Shown here piece after piece: positions 63,943 through 64,000 of a stretch of DNA of 64,000 nucleotides (the first letter of the stretch is position 1; every line of letters begins with the position of its first letter). The translations under genes were made by a program, and so were the position numbers. Under the pieces are notes generated by a model. The model worked only from the letters and a program-made list of their open reading frames with translations. It made no database searches and was not told where the DNA came from. Source of the stretch: Breznakia pachnodae (GTDB lineage Bacteria; Bacillota_I; Bacilli_A; Erysipelotrichales; Erysipelotrichaceae); contig NZ_JAUSUR010000009.1 of assembly GCF_030814225.1 (NCBI RefSeq), positions 1 to 64,000 of the forward strand. Direction: 5' to 3'.

Positions 63943-64000
63943 TTATTTACAGTTTTCTTCTACTGCTTCAATAATCTTATTTGCTGATTTAATCATTGCT
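63943..64000 (-). CDS. 3' end of a gene beyond the right edge
   Basis: The open frame AMIKSANKIIEAVEENCK ends at TAA 63945-63943, 20 bases before a terminator. The short end is helical and charged; it loosely resembles the C-terminus of the YdgJ-like protein at 11710-12726 (EEAMEACK), which would make a third dehydrogenase pair, but 18 residues are too few to decide. Confidence 0.5.
   Translation of the reverse strand, partial: AMIKSANKIIEAVEENCK

Overview
The window is AT-rich (roughly one third G+C), densely coded and mostly minus-strand, with strong Shine-Dalgarno sites. It looks like a chromosomal carbohydrate region of a low-GC Bacillota. The many PTS operons, LicT/LicR/RpiR regulators, a glycyl radical enzyme and a sorting signal of the TGD type fit a fermentative gut anaerobe of the Erysipelotrichia kind; no marker gene fixes the species. 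No rRNA, tRNA or CRISPR array was seen.

Layout. 0-1 kb: 5' part of a TnpB-like gene, cut by the window edge. 1-5.3 kb: licT, EIIBC, an unrecognised 352-aa protein and EIIA, behind a promoter and RAT/terminator attenuator. 6.3-12.9 kb: cellobiose-type PTS (EIIA, EIIB, EIIC) with a LicR-type activator, a second EIIB and two Gfo/Idh/MocA dehydrogenases; two promoters carry the same operator at the same distance from the -10 box. 13-19 kb: lone YefM-like antitoxin, then EIIB-EIIC-EIIA-GH1 divergent from a second LicR-type activator. 19-23.4 kb: licT, EIIBCA and a GH1 whose acid/base Glu is Gln. 23.4-28.3 kb: EIIBC, licT, an old-yellow-enzyme reductase and EIIA. 28.3-30.9 kb: three transcription units of tiny membrane proteins (25-57 aa) with two larger membrane proteins and a YiiX-like protein, behind three similar promoters. 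30.9-34 kb: TetR with an alpha/beta hydrolase; ROK sugar kinase behind a five-site operator array with an exact 20-bp period. 34-39.6 kb: GH1-EIIC-EIIB-EIIA, RpiR and a non-phospho GH1. 39.7-44 kb: MFS pump with TetR, Fic, a gene of unknown function, VapD and its partner. 44.2-49.1 kb: DeoR, glycyl radical enzyme, activase and transaldolase-like aldolase. 49.2-52.4 kb: ECF sigma factor with a transmembrane C-terminal extension, then an LRR surface protein. 52.6-56.6 kb: AEC transporter with a premature stop; second Gfo/Idh pair with RpiR. 56.7-64 kb: MATE, flavin reductase, small membrane proteins, and an operon of Gfo/Idh, SDR, esterase-like hydrolase, lactonase-like propeller and YczE-like protein.

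How it works together: six sugar PTS sets bring in phosphorylated glycosides. Three sets have a phospho-GH1. The others pair the transporter with redox or unknown enzymes (OYE, Gfo/Idh pair, 352-aa protein), which suggests glycosides handled without classical hydrolysis. Regulation is local: RAT antitermination in three operons, PRD activators in two, RpiR in two.
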